Of a DNA stretch of 64,000 nt, positions 45,804 to 54,902 are shown in pieces. The position numbers and the translations under genes are program-made. The DNA lies in contig AP025051.1 in assembly GCA_036186865.1 (NCBI GenBank), positions 17,190,850 through 17,254,849 of the forward strand, given 5' to 3'. The notes beneath the pieces were generated by a model. It was not told the origin of the DNA and did no database searches. It saw nothing but the letters and a program-made list of their open reading frames with translations. The stretch comes from Eustoma russellianum (Eukaryota; Streptophyta; Magnoliopsida; Gentianales; Gentianaceae). How positions within the stretch are numbered: position 1 is the stretch's first letter; each line of letters starts with the position of its first letter.

Positions 45804-45884
45804 GTAAGATTTAAAAGTTTTATGTCTTCAGTACGTTTTCCTCATACATACCTATCATTGCTTAGCAAAATATGCATGGTTCAG
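45804..45884 (+). other. Putative gag-pol intron of element E (81 nt, GT-AG)
   Basis: GTGACTG|GTAAGATT opens with a strong donor and TGGTTCAG|GAACTA closes. Joining gives TG-TILVCSIPANV in frame with protease. Unspliced, the TAA three codons after the donor ends Gag. Position and phase are the same as in A and F. Confidence 0.6.
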
Positions 45885-46306
45885 GAACTATCCTAGTGTG
45901 TAGCATACCCGCAAATGTGTTGTTTGACAGTGGAGCTAGCCACTCATTTATCTCCAGGAAGTTTGCTAAGAATATCGATCCTGATCCAGTCCGATTAGAT
46001 ACACCTTATAGAGTACAAGCAGCTGGCGACCAGGTGCTTGTTTCCCATCACCTATTCAGAAATTGTGCGCTTGAGTTTAATGACCAGTTGTTTGAGGCCA
46101 ATTTGATTCCCATATCTATGAGTGATTTTGATGTGATTCTCGGAATGAATTGGCTTCCGAAGAATCATGCCCACATTGACTGCCGAAGCAGGCAAGTTAT
46201 CATTAAGGACCCATCTCGAGAAGAGATGTCATTCCAAGGAGGAGCTAAGTTAAAGAAACCATCCAAGAAAGTCTTTGTTAATGCGGCCGTGCTAGCCGAG
46301 CATTAA
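45885..46306 (+). pseudogene. pol: Element E protease
   Basis: This reads VCSIPANVLFDSGASHSFIS, with the aspartic protease active site DSGA intact, followed by FDVILGMNWL (usually GMDWL) and HIDCRSRQVIIKDP. The frame stops at 46306 in a frameshift right where the linker to RT begins. The protease itself looks complete. The nearest Met (45872) lies inside the intron, so the expected start is through splicing from gag. Confidence 0.88.
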
Positions 46307-46630
46307 GGAAAGGTCATGAAGGATTCTTGGTCTATTTTCTAAGTGCTGAACAAGAAAGCCCTATCCTTACACAAGTTCCAGTTGTTAAAGAATACCCTGA
46401 TGTATTTCCTGATGATTTGCCTGGACTACCTCCTGATCGGGAGATCGCTTTCGAAATAAACCTTGTTCCAGGAGCAGAACCCATATCGAAAGCCCCTTAT
46501 CGCATGGCACCTGCTGAACTAAAGGAATTAAAGGAACAGTTACATGAAATTTTAGAGAAGAAACTTATTCGCCCCAGTGTTTCACCTTGGGGTACTCCGG
46601 TGCTATTCGTAAAAAAAGAAAGATGGGAGT
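46307..46630 (+). pseudogene. pol: Element E reverse transcriptase N-terminus
   Basis: Frame GFLVYFLSAEQESP..., then VPVVKEYPDVFPDDLPGLPP, ISKAPYRMAPAELKELKEQL and RPSVSPWGTPVLFVKK. The frame is lost at an A-rich run (about 46608-46621, one extra base), so the palm domain is in the next frame. The shift in a homopolymer suggests slippage during copying. Confidence 0.88.
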
Positions 46631-48090
46631 ATGCGCTTATGCATCGATTACCGGGAGCTCAACAAAATTACCATAAAGAAAAAGTACCCGTTGCCCCGGA
46701 TTGACGACTTATTCAACCAGCTCAGGGGATCTCGAATCTTTAGTAAGATTGACCTACGATCGGGGTACTTCCAGTTGAAGATAAAGGCAAAAGATGTCCC
46801 TAAGACTGCTTTCAGAACCGGATATGGACACTATGAGTTCTTAGTCATGCCTTTTGGTTTGACCAATGCCCCTGCCGCCTTTATGGATCTCATGAATCGA
46901 ATCTTCCAAGAACAGTTGGATAAATTCGTGGTGGTGTTTATAGACGATATCTTGATATATTCACCCGACAAAGAGACTCACGCAGCCCATTTGAGGGCAG
47001 TCCTAAATATTCTAAGAGCGAGACAGTTGTATGCCAAGTTCAGCAAATGCGAGTTTTGGCTGCGAAGTGTATCCTTCCTTGGTCATGTGATTTCAAAAGA
47101 TGGGATTTCAGTAGATCCCAAGAAAATTGAAGCTATCACAGAATGGCCCAGGCTAACAAATATTACTGAAGTAAGAAGTTTTCTCAGACTGGCCGGATAT
47201 TACAGAAAGTTTGTTGAAGGATTCTCGAGGATAGCTATTCCTCTCACTATATTGACCCAAAAGAAAACCAAGTTCGAGTGGAGTGCCGACTGTGAAAGGA
47301 GTTTCTCGGAGCTAAAAGCAAAGTTGACGTCCGCACCTATCCTAGCTCAGCCCACTCCTGGTGAGAAGTATGTAGTATACAGTGATGCTTCGAAGAATGG
47401 TCTCGGATGTGTTCTTATGCAGAATGACAAAGTGATAGCATATGCATCTCGACAGTTGAAGCCATTTGAGCAAAACTATCCTGTCCACGATCTTGAACTT
47501 GCTGCAGTGGTTTTCGCATTAAAGATATGGAGTCATTACTTGTATGGCGAAAGGTGTGAAATTTATACAGATCACAAGAGCCTAAAGTACCTCTTTACCC
47601 AGAAGGAGCTTAATATGCGACAGCGCAGATGGCTGGAGTTAATAAAGGATTACGACCTTTCCATTCAATATCATCTGGGAAAAGCTAACAAGGTTGCTAA
47701 TGCATTAAGTCGGAAAGCAAGTCACCCACGGAAACCACCTCTTCAGCGAGACATGGAAGAGTTCGGCTTAGAAGAAGTTGACTCAGTCGATGAGGTTCTC
47801 GCCAAGTTAGTTCTTGTTCCTTCATTGATTGATAAGATCAAAGAGGCTCAAGGGAATGATGAAGCGTTGAGGAAAATCAAAGAAAGGATGAAAGATAAGC
47901 CACGAGACGACTTTGAAGTTCGCAGCGACGGCAGTTTATGGTATCAAGGACGGTTGTGTGTCCCCGGAAGCAAAGAACTTAAAGATGAAGTTTTGATGGA
48001 AGCTCATAATTCTCGATTGCCTGTACACCCTAGAGCTAATAAGATGTACCAAGATCTCAAGCAAAAGTTTTGGTGGCCCCGGTATGAAGA
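46631..48090 (+). pseudogene. pol: Element E reverse transcriptase, RNase H and integrase N-terminus
   Basis: A long open frame: RT palm (IFSKIDLRSGYFQLKIK; FIDDILIYS at about residues 110-118), thumb (AGYYRKFVEGFSR), RNase H (VYSDASKNGLGCVLMQ, ELAAVVFALKIW, TDHKSLKYLF), then integrase His residues (EAHNSRLPVHP). The RNase H motif that is VADALSRK in A and F reads VANALSRK here: the last acidic residue is Asn (AAT at about 47699), so RNase H is probably impaired. A frameshift near 48075-48085 moves integrase into the next frame. The displayed frame beyond 48090 to 48244 is the wrong one. Confidence 0.9.
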
Positions 48091-49253
48091 ATCAAATAGC
48101 AGAATTTATCAAGCGATGTCTAATTTGTCAAAGAGTAAAAGCCGGGCACCAAAGACCCGCTGGATTATTGCAACCCTTGAAAGTGCCGGAATGGAAATGG
48201 GACCACATCACCATGGACTTTGTGACCGATCTGCCCAAGACTAAGCATGGGAATGATGCTATATGGGTGATTGTGGATCATTTGACTAAGTCTGCTCACT
48301 TCTTGTCGATGACGATTAAGGCATCCATGGAGAAGTTGGCCTCTATGTATATTGACCAGATCGTTTGTTTGCATGGAGTGCCCATAGGTATTGTATGCGA
48401 CCGCGACCCGCGATTTACTTCGAGATTTTGGATAGCCTTGCAAAAGGCAATGGGCACAGAGATTAGAATGAGTTCTGCATTTCATCCTCAAACAGATGGA
48501 CAATCAGAAAGAACAATCCAAACCCTTGAGGATATGCTCCGCGCTTGCATTCTTGATTTTGGAGGAAGCTGGGATAAAAGCCTTAAGCTCGTTGAGTTTT
48601 CTTACAATAATAGCTTCCACAGATCCATCGGAATGGCACCTTATGAGGCATTGTATGGACGAAAATGTCGATCCCCACTCTATTGGGACGAGATTGGAGA
48701 TAAGATCTATGCGGGACCCGACCTTGTTGAGCAAACACGAGAAAAGGTGAAGTTGGTCCAGCAAAGACTAAGAGCAGCACAAGATAGAACGAAAATATGG
48801 GCAGATGAAAGAAGGAGACCTTTGGAGTTTCAAGAAGGAGAGAAAGTTTTCCTAAAGGTTTCTCCGACCAAAGGAGTTAAGAGATTTGGCATCAAAGGAA
48901 AGCTAAGCCCAAGATTCGTTGGACCTTATGAGATACTTGAGAAAGTAGGCAAAGTTGCGTACCTCTTGGCGTTACCACCATCTCTTTCTCAGTTGCACGA
49001 TGTATTCCATGTTTTTCAACTTCGCCGATATGTATACGACCCTAGCCACATCCTTGAAGATAAACAGTTGAAGGTTGGTGAAGATGTATCTTATGAAGAG
49101 GAGCCTATAAGGATCGTTGATCAAAAGGAGAAAGCCTTAAGGAAGAGATCCATACCCATGGTGAAGGTACAGTGGAAGCACCATTCGGAGGAAGAAACAA
49201 CATGGGAAACAGAGGAAGACATGAGGAGTAGATATCCACATTTATTCGACTAG
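48084..49253 (+). CDS. pol: Element E integrase core and chromodomain (frame intact to the C-terminus)
   Basis: The frame covers the integrase zinc Cys pair (CLICQRVKAGHQ), the catalytic core with HITMDFVTDLPKT, IVCDRDPRFTS and FHPQTDGQSERTIQTLED (the D, D and E residues all present), the GPY/F module (LSPRFVGPYEILEKVG) and a C-terminal chromodomain-like segment (EEEPIRIVDQKEKALRKR, VKVQWKHH, TTWETEEDM). It ends with TAG at 49251-49253. It is complete in itself, but its link to RNase H is broken by a frameshift upstream, so it would need recoding or internal start to be made. Confidence 0.9.
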   Translation: MKNQIAEFIKRCLICQRVKAGHQRPAGLLQPLKVPEWKWDHITMDFVTDLPKTKHGNDAIWVIVDHLTKSAHFLSMTIKASMEKLASMYIDQIVCLHGVPIGIVCDRDPRFTSRFWIALQKAMGTEIRMSSAFHPQTDGQSERTIQTLEDMLRACILDFGGSWDKSLKLVEFSYNNSFHRSIGMAPYEALYGRKCRSPLYWDEIGDKIYAGPDLVEQTREKVKLVQQRLRAAQDRTKIWADERRRPLEFQEGEKVFLKVSPTKGVKRFGIKGKLSPRFVGPYEILEKVGKVAYLLALPPSLSQLHDVFHVFQLRRYVYDPSHILEDKQLKVGEDVSYEEEPIRIVDQKEKALRKRSIPMVKVQWKHHSEEETTWETEEDMRSRYPHLFD

Positions 49254-49258
49254 TTCTG

Positions 49259-49296
49259 AAGTTTCGAGGACGAAACTTATGATAAGGGGGGGAGGA
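49259..49296 (+). promoter_or_regulatory. Element E pre-PPT hairpin and polypurine tract
   Basis: The perfect stem AAGTTTCG/CGAAACTT (49259-49278, loop AGGA) starts six bases after the pol stop. The purine tract AAGGGGGGGGAGGA-like (about 49284-49296) abuts the 3' LTR start TGTTGTACC. Confidence 0.8.
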
Positions 49297-49574
49297 TGTT
49301 GTACCCCAACGACATGTACTTGGAACTATGAATAAGTGACGGAATGAAAGCGATAATTTCTTTAAGCGCGTGTTACTTAAGCTAACTTAAGCCTCTTTAC
49401 ATAAATACTATTGAGATGATACTAAACAATTAAATAAGGGGACTTCAAGAAAGTGATACATGAAATATAGAGTTATACGAACAATACCCACCAATGTGTA
49501 GGTATGTGCGTGTATGATGTATATGTATATGTATATATATATGCGTGTACCTAAAGAGAAAGAAAATAAAATAA

Positions 49575-49611
<37 letters not shown>

Positions 49612-49841
49612 GTACATATAGGCGTGGTTACATATGTATATATGCGGATACATGTACACCAATATATGTTTAGGAGACTTGCACATTGTACATCCTATTA
49701 TATATACATACATATGCTAATCTTGGAATACAATAAATTAAAGAAAACAATATAACACATGAATTAAAGAAAAATACAAGAAAAATCAAAATTGTCCAAA
49801 GAACCCCCTCCCAAAATCCAATTTTCGGCCAAGACCCCCAA
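49297..49841 (+). repeat. Element E 3' LTR, first part (interrupted by F)
   Basis: It matches 40097-40872 except that it lacks the LINE block and has a longer (AT)n run (49578-49608). It stops at GACCCCCAA, where F begins, and continues at 61900. Confidence 0.9.
49837..49841. repeat. Left target-site duplication of element F (cccaa)
   Basis: CCCAA abuts the left end of F and recurs at 61895-61899 after its right end. Confidence 0.95.
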
Positions 49842-50763
49842 TGTTGTAACCCAATAAGAGAATCCTTCTTGTACCTAAGGTTGAGTTAGTAAACATGTGA
49901 CAATATACGCTTGCGTTTGAAATTGATTAAGTCAATGATCATTATAAGTATATCATGAAGAGTACTATGTGCATTACAAGAAAGGATCCAATTTCCCCAT
50001 GGCCTATTAGGGTTTCGGCCACTAGCCAAGAAGGGCTACTTCTTAAATCACAATTTAAGAAAAAAATAATGAAATGGATATGTATTTTTTTTTAGAAAGA
50101 AAAAAAGGGGAAACAAAGGATTTAATTAAGGCTTAGTTGGGGTCATTAAAGACCCCAACCGCCGGCTAGTTTAAGAGAGGGGGGGAGGAGGAGGCTAATT
50201 AAGGAGGTTGACTTGGTAGAAATTAGTGAGCCATTAACCTAAATAACTAAGGTTAGTCAAAAGCAACCATGGTTAGCATAAAGTAACCAGGGTTAGTAGT
50301 AAAGTAACCTTGGTTAACTAAAAAGTAACCATGGTTAGAAATTTAATTGAAGTTAAACCCTCACCCCACCCCTTTCCCTCCCAAAACACACTTGAGCACT
50401 CTCTAGACTTTTCAAACACTCCAAAGTACTTCAAGAGCAAAAGAGCTCCTTCCTTTCCTTTCTCTCCCAACCACACGGCCAAGGGAGAAACCAAGAAGAA
50501 TTGGGTTCTTCCAAGACTAAAAGACATTAGGTAAGTGTTCTTAGCCTCTTGAGAAGACATTTACACTTTCATGAAGATGAAACTCATGGTGTCATCTCTT
50601 GTTGCCCCAAACCGTGACCTTTCATGGTCTCTAGGTTTAAGGATCTCAAGCTTTCAAGGGCTCTAGCTTAGAGAAGCTTGGACACTACTCAAACTCCTTT
50701 TTGGTAAACCATTTAGTTTTTTTAAAAAAAAAGGGGATATTGAGTTAAAGATATAGACTAACT

Positions 50764-50860
50764 ATGTTCCTCTCTTTCTCTCCTCCACCGTGGGAATGCT
50801 TGTGTAGAGAAGAGAAAGACTCCAACTTTTTCACCTTTCCAAGAAGAGTAAGCAAAGAAG
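50764..50860 (+). CDS. LTR micro-ORF exon 1, F 5' LTR
   Basis: ATG at 50764 opens a frame of 32 codons plus one base that ends at AAGAAG|GCAAGTAC. This matches the known consensus of GC-AG intron donors (AG|GCAAGT). Joined to 52912-52970 it would give a 51-residue basic, Ser/Pro-rich peptide ending EWIEDERRVPYP. The identical exon is in the 3' LTR (59269-59365). It has no recognised domain. It would be translated from an LTR-started, spliced transcript, upstream of gag. No transcript evidence is available here. Confidence 0.45.
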
Positions 50861-52329
50861 GCAAGTACACTATACTCTTTATGGTTTAGATGTGAAAGTG
50901 TGTGCATGAATGGCTAGATATACTTAAGATCCAATCTTAGTTGTAAAATAACAAGTTGAATGCCCACAACTTTCGGCCTAAGTCATTTTGGGTATGTAGG
51001 AGTGAGATCTTGTTCCAAAGAGGTGTTCTTTGGGGATTATATGCATATTTATGTGCTAATCTAGGTTGGATGTGTTAAAGATTCTTTCTTTCATGAAGAA
51101 AGGCTCACGGTGGAAAGGCCAAGGGAGACATGAGTGATTTTACATGAAAAATGTCAACTTAGTAATGAAGTAGAGACAAACTTTGATCTTGTTGTGTGTT
51201 AAGTTTAATATGCTCTTGGTTATATCATTTTCTTGCATGCACCGAAGAATGTGGCCGTTGGTGAAGGGTACGTGTGTTCATCCCAAAATTGTGGCTAATT
51301 GTTGGTGACAAAATGTAAACTAAGGACATTTAGGAAGAATATATGATCATTAGAAGAGTTTCTGGAGCTGGACTGGAATTCGGACCGTAATGGGAGACCA
51401 GAAAAGGGACCTTAAGAACCTTTGAAACCATTGATTTTTGGTATGCTATTAGTTTTATGAGATGTGAGAGTTGGAATCACCTTAAAAAGAGCCACGGTTT
51501 ATTTTTAATGAATTTCCTACTGAGATTGGTCCTGCTGGAAAAAGTTGTATTGGATAGAATGTAAGTAACGTGTTGGTAGTCTAAAAATGGGCCTTAGAGG
51601 TGTGAAAATCCACTAATTTTCGGCATGATACTAACCTCATGAATAAAGAAAAGGTGGAAGTTGGAATTTTATCAAAATAAGTTGTGGTTTATTTCTAATT
51701 AATTTTCTAGTAAAACGGGTCAAACTGAAATGTGCTGGATGGACAGAATTTGTGTAACAAGTTGCATGATCTGGAAAAGGGCCTTAGGAAATTGTAATTG
51801 GGCTAAATTTTGACAGGATGCTAGCCCAATGAGTTTATTAAGATGGAGAGTTGGAATTTCCAGAAAAAGATTAAAGGATTGGTCACAATAAATTTTATAG
51901 TAAAATACGGTCATTTCAGAATTCAGGTTTCACCGTTTTATGAAAAAGAGCAAACGAGTCCCTTATCGACATCGTAACTCCACAATGCATGCATGGCATT
52001 CACTTATGACATTTACGGAGAAGGACATGTGAACCAATGGGTCTATAACGTGCATTTTAGTAGGAAATTCCTAAGAAGAAGTAGACGTTACTAAGCTGGA
52101 AATTTCCAGCATGGCCACGAAACGTGTCTATTCGTTTACGTCATGCATTATGCGGCGGTTTGCATATTACATGTCATGCATTTCATCATCGTCACGTACA
52201 TGATTTACAGCTTGTCTTCTTTTTATGAGAAAGAAAAAAATGAAAAGAGTTTCAAAAGATGATTTCGTTTTGGAAAGAATGATTCCCCACTGGTACCGTG
52301 TGTGAGTATGAACTTGGCCAGTATGATGA

Positions 52330-52502
52330 CGTTACCGTTCTGAATCCGGGAATAATAGATTCGAAGGGGAGACGTTACCGCCTCAGATCAGGGAAGATAG
52401 ATCTGAATATGAGAAAGATGACGTTACCGTTCCGAATCCGGGAATAATAGATTCGAAGGAGAGACGTTACCGCCTCAGATCCGGGAAGATAGATCTGAAC
52501 AC
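52330..52502 (+). repeat. Two 92-bp hairpin repeats, F 5' LTR
   Basis: Each unit has GACGTTACCG-type starts and two inverted repeats: GAATC-CGGGAATAATA-GATTC and CAGATC-CGGGAAGATA-GATCTG. The 3' LTR has three units (about 60833-61096). The hairpins parallel the CAGACC/GGTCTG array of E, at a similar distance before the micro-exon. Confidence 0.65.
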
Positions 52503-52877
52503 TCTGTTGTTTTACGACGATGATGATTTTTAAAGAAAAGCATGAAAGTTCATTTCTCCATTGTCATCTCAATGCATCACACGTACATATGCATGCACAC
52601 ATTCATGAAGCGACATATGAGATTTAAGTTGTGATGACTTCGTAGACCCTAAGCGATGATTCTGATTGTGTTATTCCTCAATACGAGTTACGGTCTTTTA
52701 ATGTTATGTTTTGCTTTGAGTGATGAATTTAATTAAGTTATGATCTTGCTATCCTAAGTGATGATCCATACCGAATTTTGGACGGAGGACAGGTATGCTT
52801 CTAAACCATAAATTTTTGGGATTCGGTTCTTGTTCGCACTTTCCATTTAACTCATGATTATTATAGTATACTTGCTG

Positions 52878-52890
52878 GTGACATTGTCAC
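52878..52890 (+). promoter_or_regulatory. Conserved hairpin before the splice acceptor, F 5' LTR
   Basis: GTGAC/GTCAC with a 3-nt loop lies about 20 nt before the pyrimidine tract and CCCAG acceptor, as in A, C and E. Confidence 0.45.
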
Positions 52891-52911
52891 TCACCCTATT
52901 TTTCCTCCCAG

Positions 52912-52970
52912 AGGTGGCAGAAGACAAGGTAGAATGGATCGAGGATGAACGTAGGGTTCCCTACCCGTGA
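52912..52970 (+). CDS. LTR micro-ORF exon 2, F 5' LTR (peptide ...KVEWIEDERRVPYP-stop)
   Basis: After a strong TTTTTCCTCCCAG acceptor, 59 nt encode VAEDKVEWIEDERRVPYP and TGA. The 3' LTR copy (61509-61567) has EDEPRVPYP, as in E, so the Arg here (CGT for CCT) is a private change. Length and phase equal those of A and E. The intron from 50861 to 52911 would be 2,051 nt and contain the hairpin arrays. Confidence 0.5.
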
Positions 52971-53299
52971 GAGCAGTGAAGGATGGCCAGCTTTAGGAGA
53001 CCGAACGTACCAGCTTTGAAGGATGATTGAGATATGTACTTGAGATGGGAAAACAATTTACTTTTTGTCGCTTTCTGCTACATTTGATGTGGGTTGTAAA
53101 CTTTAAATGGTTGTGATGACGTTTTTAATTTGAAGTTTTAAATTCTGCCACGGTTTCGCTTATTTGTTGCGCGTAAGCACGAAAATCCATGCAATGCTAT
53201 CATGCATAACGAAGCGTATGGAGGACACCTAGTACTCTCCTTAGTGAAGTACGGCGGGTGCACCGACTTCGGCGAGGCCGGGGTGCGGGGCACCACAGG

Positions 53300-53311
53300 T
53301 GGTATCAGAGC
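53300..53311 (+). promoter_or_regulatory. Element F primer binding site (initiator tRNA-Met)
   Basis: TGGTATCAGAGC begins two bases after the LTR end ACCACA. Confidence 0.92.
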
Positions 53312-53592
53312 GAAGGCTCCAGATCCGGGCAGAATATAGAATTAAGTTATGATTATAGTCGACTAAGCTTGATCTTAGAGCTAAGAATTGATTTTAGATG
53401 AGAGTTGACCTTAGAACAAGACGACTTCGACCGACAAATTAGGGCATGGCCCAGTGATATGCCCAACTAATGACCTATTGTAAATTTGGATAATAATGTA
53501 TGTACGCATATGTTCTTCCGATATGCCAAGTTAAATTCTGTTACTAGTTGTGACATTCCTGTATTGAATAAAGTCGACACTGCGTGCTGCAG
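53312..53592 (+). other. Element F untranslated leader
   Basis: This 281-bp leader has TTGATCTTAGAGC/TTGATTTTAGATG repeats (53369-53400) like those of A, D and E. The frame at 53486-53752 is a shadow of gag. Confidence 0.5.
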
Positions 53593-54823
53593 ATGGTGCG
53601 ACCCAGAGGGAGACCAGCCAGAGCTAGGCCCGAGTTGCAAGAGCCTATTCCACCTCCACCCGCTCAGGCCCCTCCACCTCCACCGCCTCAAGGCCAAAAT
53701 CCACTGCCAGTTCAGAACGTCCCTCCACCACAAGGACCTTTTCCACCCATGATGCCAGACATCAACGCTTTTAAGAACTTCTGCCAAACCGTTACCCAGA
53801 TTGGACAAGTGATGCTACAGCAGAATAACCCTCAACCTCACGAGCCGATCAGAGATGCTCAGTATTACTTTGAAAAGTTGAAAAGAGCTAATGTCCCGCC
53901 TTTTGAAGGAAAGTCAGATTCTGATGTTGCTGAGAAGTGGCTCGATGAGGTAGAAAATTGTTTCGAACTAATTAGAGCCCCAGAAGAAGTGAAGACTCAA
54001 GCAGTTAGGCCCTTTCTGCTAGGGGAGGCCAACCAATGGTGGAAGGCCAATCTACAAACTTTACCAAGACCAATTCCCTGGGAAAGGTTCCTCTAGGAAT
54101 TTAACAAGTTCTACATACCCCCTTCAGTCAAACTACAGAAAAGACATGAGTTTGAATCCCTGATACAAGAGTCTGGAATGACGGTTGCCGACTACGCCAA
54201 CCAATTTATAGCTCTGGGAAGATTCCAACCATCCACTATGAACGATGAAGAAACCAAATTGTTGAAATTCGAGAGAGGATTGAACCCTAGAATCCGAACA
54301 TGGCTGGTTAATGCCAACCCAGCAAACTTTGGTGCCCTTCTAGATGCCTGTTATAGAATTGAAAGAGATATCATCCGTCGGGACGAGTTTAACCAAAAGA
54401 GGGGAAGGGAGATGTCTGGGAGCGGTGGGCCCCGTAAGTCCGCCAAGCAAAACACAAGGGGGCCAGGGCGTCAAGGGAAGAACCGATTTCAACACCGTTC
54501 CCAGAAAAACCAATCACAGAATCAAGGACAATAATCTGCCATTCCAAACTGCTCTGATTGTGGTAAGTGCCATGCAGGAGAATGTTATATCCAGGCTGGG
54601 AAATGTTTCGGATGCGGCCAGACTGGGCACATCTTTAAGGACTGTCCGAACAAAGGAAACACCTGCTTTGGATGCGGGAAACCAGGACATATGGCCAGAG
54701 AGTGTCCGGAGAAGGGAAACCAGCAACAACAACAGCCACCAAAACCCCAGCGCCAGCGTACCAACGCACGAGTCCACGCTATGACCGACGCGGCCGCTGA
54801 AGAGGCCGACAATGTGGTAACAG
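53593..54823 (+). pseudogene. gag: Element F gag (two nonsense codons, no frameshift)
   Basis: ATG 53593 opens one continuous frame of 410 codons plus one base to the splice donor, broken only by TAG at 54094 and TAA at 54532. Order: Pro-rich N-terminus, capsid-like domain (KLKRANVPPFEGKSDSD, LLGEANQWWKANLQTLPRP, LLKFERGLNPRIRTWL), Gln/basic linker, degenerate CSDCGKCHAGEC, then two canonical knuckles CFGCGQTGHIFKDC and CFGCGKPGHMAREC. A and E have only one canonical knuckle, so F gained or kept an extra one. The end MTDAAAEEADNVVTG leads into the intron. Confidence 0.9.
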
Positions 54824-54902
54824 GTATTTTCAGGAAACCGTACTAATTTTCTTTTACAAAATCGTTACCTTATGGTTGCTTAGTAAGAATTATATGATAC
54901 AG
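54824..54902 (+). other. Putative gag-pol intron of element F (79 nt, GT-AG)
   Basis: GTAACAG|GTATTTTC opens and ATGATACAG|GAATTA closes. Joining gives TG-IILVCSIPANV in frame with protease. Unspliced, a TAA seven codons in ends Gag. Same phase and codon as in A and E. Confidence 0.6.

Larger units (their letters stand above)
49842..53297 (+). repeat. Element F 5' LTR
   Basis: It starts TGTTGTAACCCAATAAG and ends GGGGCACCACA (others end GCGCTACA). It contains GGTTAGNNAAAGTAACCA repeats (about 50250-50340), donor-like CATTAG|GTAAGTG (50531) and TTTTG|GTAAACC (50704), the candidate exon (50764-50860) with its GC donor, ~180-bp repeats (51360-51930), two 92-bp hairpin-bearing repeats (52330-52500), the acceptor-side hairpin and the micro-exon (52912-52970). 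The frame at 50331-50534 ends exactly on the donor and is not supported as a gene. Confidence 0.93.

Noticed and set aside
50331..50534. 67-residue open frame in the F LTR, and 41109-41330 / 62022-62342 in the E LTRs, as genes
   Set aside because: They lie in pyrimidine-rich leader DNA, end exactly at splice-donor-like sites in different frames, and show no residue conservation between families.
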